Shown here: piece after piece, positions 62,069-64,000 of the stretch
Position numbering within the stretch: the stretch's first letter is position 1
How the letters are laid out: every line of letters starts with the position of its first letter
Source: CAUZIZ01 sp965218775
GTDB lineage: Bacteria; Acidobacteriota; UBA6911; RPQK01; JAJDTT01
Assembly (NCBI GenBank): GCA_965218775.1
Contig: CBDCLS010000003.1
Span: forward strand, 1-64,000
Length of the DNA: 64,000 nucleotides
Direction: 5' to 3'
Made by a program: the position numbers and the translations under genes
The notes under the pieces: model-generated
Seen by the model: the letters and a program-made list of their open reading frames with translations, nothing else
What the model was told of the DNA's origin: nothing
Database searches by the model: none

Positions 62069-63142
62069 ATGAATATTCTCCACGTGGTCGGCGCCCGCCC
62101 CAACTTCATGAAAGCAGCTCCCCTGCTGTTGGCGCTTGGTCGCTTCTCCAAAGTTCATCAGACACTCGTCCACACGGGACAGCACTATGATCCCAACTTA
62201 TCCGAGATTTTCTTCCGCGAGCTTGAGATGCCCGCGCCCGACATCAATCTGGAGGTGGGATCGGGCACACATGCTCATCAGACTGCACAAGTCATGACCC
62301 GTCTGGAACCTGTCCTGCTGGAGAAGAAGCCGGAGTGGGTGGTCGGCTATGGAGACGTCAACTCAACCCTGGCCTCCACACTCGTCTGCTCCAAGCTGCA
62401 GATCAAGCTGGCCCATGTTGAAGCAGGCCTCCGCTCCTTCGACCGCACCATGCCTGAAGAAATCAACCGATTGGTGACAGACCAGCTCTCTGATCTCCTG
62501 TTCACACCCTCCGCCGATGCTGATGAAAACTTGCTGCGGGAGGGGATCGCACAAGAAAAGATACGGAGAGTTGGCAATATCATGATCGACAGCCTGGTTA
62601 AACTGCTGCCCCAAACAGAAGAAGTCACTTCCGTGGACAACGGTTTCGACCTCTCCAAGGCCTACGGACTTGTCACCTTGCACCGTCCGGCCAACGTCGA
62701 CGTCCCCGAGTCGCTCACGCGAATCCTGTCTGTCCTGAGTGAGCTCAGTCAAAGCATTCCACTGTTCTTCCCAATGCATCCCCGCACCCAACAGCAAATC
62801 AAGGGACTGGACATCTCTTTGAGGTCACAGGTGAAAATCGTGGATCCTGTCGGGTACGTTCAGTTCCTGGCTCTCCAGCGTCATGCTGCTTTCGTAATTA
62901 CCGACTCGGGAGGAGTCCAGGAGGAGACGACCTATCTGGGAGTACCCTGTCTGACGCTCAGGGAGAATACCGAACGGCCCGTAACCGTCGAACAGGGTAC
63001 GAATACACTGGTAGGCAATGACCTGACACTGCTTGAATCGGAAGTCGAACGGATCCTGGACGGCAAGCCAAAAAAGGGAATAGTACCGGCCCTCTGGGAT
63101 GGAAGGACTGGGGATCGGATCGCGTCCCTACTCTCAGGGTAG
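62069..63142 (+). CDS. wecB: UDP-N-acetylglucosamine 2-epimerase (non-hydrolysing)
   Basis: 357 residues. VVGARPNFMKAAPLLL is the N-terminal signature, GDVNSTLASTLVCSKLQIKL and HVEAGLRSFDRTMPEEINR follow, and ITDSGGVQEETTYLGVPCLT with REN-TERPVT near the C-terminus binds the UDP-sugar. It interconverts UDP-GlcNAc and UDP-ManNAc for surface polysaccharide. All catalytic segments appear intact. The next gene remnant begins directly at its stop. Confidence 0.93.
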   Translation: MNILHVVGARPNFMKAAPLLLALGRFSKVHQTLVHTGQHYDPNLSEIFFRELEMPAPDINLEVGSGTHAHQTAQVMTRLEPVLLEKKPEWVVGYGDVNSTLASTLVCSKLQIKLAHVEAGLRSFDRTMPEEINRLVTDQLSDLLFTPSADADENLLREGIAQEKIRRVGNIMIDSLVKLLPQTEEVTSVDNGFDLSKAYGLVTLHRPANVDVPESLTRILSVLSELSQSIPLFFPMHPRTQQQIKGLDISLRSQVKIVDPVGYVQFLALQRHAAFVITDSGGVQEETTYLGVPCLTLRENTERPVTVEQGTNTLVGNDLTLLESEVERILDGKPKKGIVPALWDGRTGDRIASLLSG

Positions 63143-63469
63143 ATGATTGGTTATCTGGGAATCAGCCGCTTTGGCTTCGCCTACACGCTCGTACGCGCCT
63201 ATTGGAGAACAGGGGACGAGCACTTCGCCCACTTCTTCTGGCGTTTGTTCGACGACTGGAGAGCCCACCCCCCTCAACAGGGTGTCAACTGGAAATGCGG
63301 TCAGGAGATCACGTTCAGCCTAGAGCCGGGAGGCGTTCAGACGTGCGACGAATTCTTGAAGTCTTTGGGGAGTCCCGCCACCAGAAATCCTGGCCCCCAT
63401 TCGAGAAAGAAACTCTGGGCGCGGCGTAGCGGTGGGCTCCAGACCGCCGTGCGAGCCAAAGGCTCGTAA
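63143..63469 (+). pseudogene. Heparinase II/III-type N-terminal fragment
   Basis: The sequence ISRFGFAYTLVRAYWRTGDE then WRLFDDWRAHPPQQGVNWKC GQE matches the alpha/alpha-toroid start of heparinase II/III-like polysaccharide lyases. After ~60 residues the consensus is lost and the frame runs into intergenic repeat-like sequence (63398-63412) and ends at 63469. The catalytic and beta domains are absent. In other genomes such lyases neighbour wecB-like polysaccharide genes, so a decayed polysaccharide locus is plausible. Confidence 0.65.
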
Positions 63470-63505
63470 AGAAGACTTGGGCCTGGAGGCCAAAGCTACG
63501 TCCGG

Positions 63506-64000
63506 TCATTCGTCCCTCTGATTGGGCGGATAAGTCAGGGAAGGTAATCGGACCACACTGGTCTGGTATACCCCTGCCCCCAGAGTCAGCACTCGAAAGC
63601 CAGTCGAGATCAGGTCGAAGATGGGGACCTCTTCCTTCGGCCGAAATTGAAAGCTGGTTGCGGGTGTAGTCAGCACCTCAGCCTCTCCCAATCTGCCAAC
63701 AAACTCCTGATGTACGTGTCCCGAACACACCAAACGAATCTGGGGTGAGCCGCTGATAAGGTCCACAAGGCCCGCCGGCTCAGTTAGGCCGATCCGATCC
63801 AACCAGGGGCTCCCCACTGAAATCGGCGGGTGATGCACGAAGAGAACTGTTGGACTTCGGGAATCGAGGGACAATTCCCTCTTGAGCCACTCCAGCTGTT
63901 CCTCCTCGATCGATCCCCACACCTGGCCGGGGACATGCGAATCGAGCCCGATCACACGCCAGCCGTCCGCTTTCAGCGAAAAGTGGAGGAAGTCCTCGGA
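63506..64000 (-). CDS. Metallophosphoesterase (CpdA-like), C-terminal part, 5' end outside window
   Basis: The frame is open through position 64000 (..EDFLHFSLKADGWR), so the true start lies beyond the window; the GTG at 63955 is internal. Visible motifs are VIGLDSHVPG, then TVLFVHHPPISVGS (His-His) and VCSGHVHQEFVG (GHxH), the C-terminal metal ligands of calcineurin-like phosphoesterases such as cAMP phosphodiesterase CpdA. The N-terminal D-x-H and GDxxD motifs are outside the window. The substrate (cAMP or other phosphodiesters) is inferred only from family likeness. Confidence 0.8.
   Translation of the reverse strand, partial: SEDFLHFSLKADGWRVIGLDSHVPGQVWGSIEEEQLEWLKRELSLDSRSPTVLFVHHPPISVGSPWLDRIGLTEPAGLVDLISGSPQIRLVCSGHVHQEFVGRLGEAEVLTTPATSFQFRPKEEVPIFDLISTGFRVLTLGAGVYQTSVVRLPSLTYPPNQRDE

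Overview
The window reads as a chromosomal segment of a GC-rich, Gram-negative bacterium, most likely an Acidobacteriota member or a close relative (inference). The support is the combination of PknB-type kinase 5' ends (MIGQSISHYRILEKLGEGG), an ECF sigma factor of the Acidobacteria/Planctomycetes type (TIGR02999-like), an Oar-like TonB-dependent receptor remnant, an FG-GAP/ASPIC secreted protein, a PQQ-type propeller, a Gfo/Idh/MocA protein with a twin-arginine leader, and an exosortase H locus. No 16S rRNA or single-copy phylogenetic marker is present, so the phylum is not proven.

Positions 1-31.5 kb are accessory DNA packed with mobile elements. Two copies of one ~4.46 kb TniA/TniB-type transposon face each other in inverted orientation. 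The right copy (4425-8879) is complete: 13-bp terminal inverted repeats, a 6-bp target duplication TTGAAG, and four genes (zinc-ribbon protein, DDE transposase, AAA ATPase, RepA-like ATPase). The left copy (<1-3474) is cut by the window edge and carries two 1-base indels in its ATPase gene. Between them lies a broken FG-GAP gene fused to a kinase start. Further right come a DUF4268 nuclease-like protein, a 1.6 kb IS (9991-11586), decayed kinase and RadC-like pieces, a 335-bp tandem repeat, cupin proteins, a GNAT acetyltransferase, a DMT permease and a methyltransferase. An IS21-family element with a third passenger gene (21595-24991) sits inside a small lipoprotein gene that can be rebuilt in frame. 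After Mrr-N and IS3 remnants and an IS630 element (26191-27449) there is a small integrative module (primase-helicase with a frameshift, two small proteins, an excisionase-like protein, a tyrosine integrase). It abuts the 3' end of tRNA-Arg(TCG), with tRNA-His(GTG) beyond.

From 32 kb the content is mostly chromosomal: pabB, ilvC, a thiamine-diphosphate enzyme, an exosortase-H operon (xrtH, a SEC-C-tailed membrane protein, a membrane HExxH protein, an M23 peptidase, xthA), then a scar of gene remnants (kinase N-terminus joined to a TonB receptor lacking its N-terminus, a frameshifted ECF sigma factor, a TPR/HlyD fusion remnant) around an intact MazEF-like pair. Then follow a PQQ-type propeller, a redoxin and an ASPIC/UnbV protein. 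A purF-purM-purN operon continues into a D-threonine-aldolase-like gene and a second ThDP enzyme; this block lies between two 293-bp direct repeats. The window ends with a Gfo/Idh/MocA oxidoreductase, protoporphyrinogen oxidase, wecB and the 3' part of a metallophosphoesterase.

The least ordinary item is the transposon that combines TniA/TniB-like genes with a RepA-like ATPase and a zinc-ribbon protein, without tniQ or a resolvase, present as a near-identical inverted pair only 950 bp apart.
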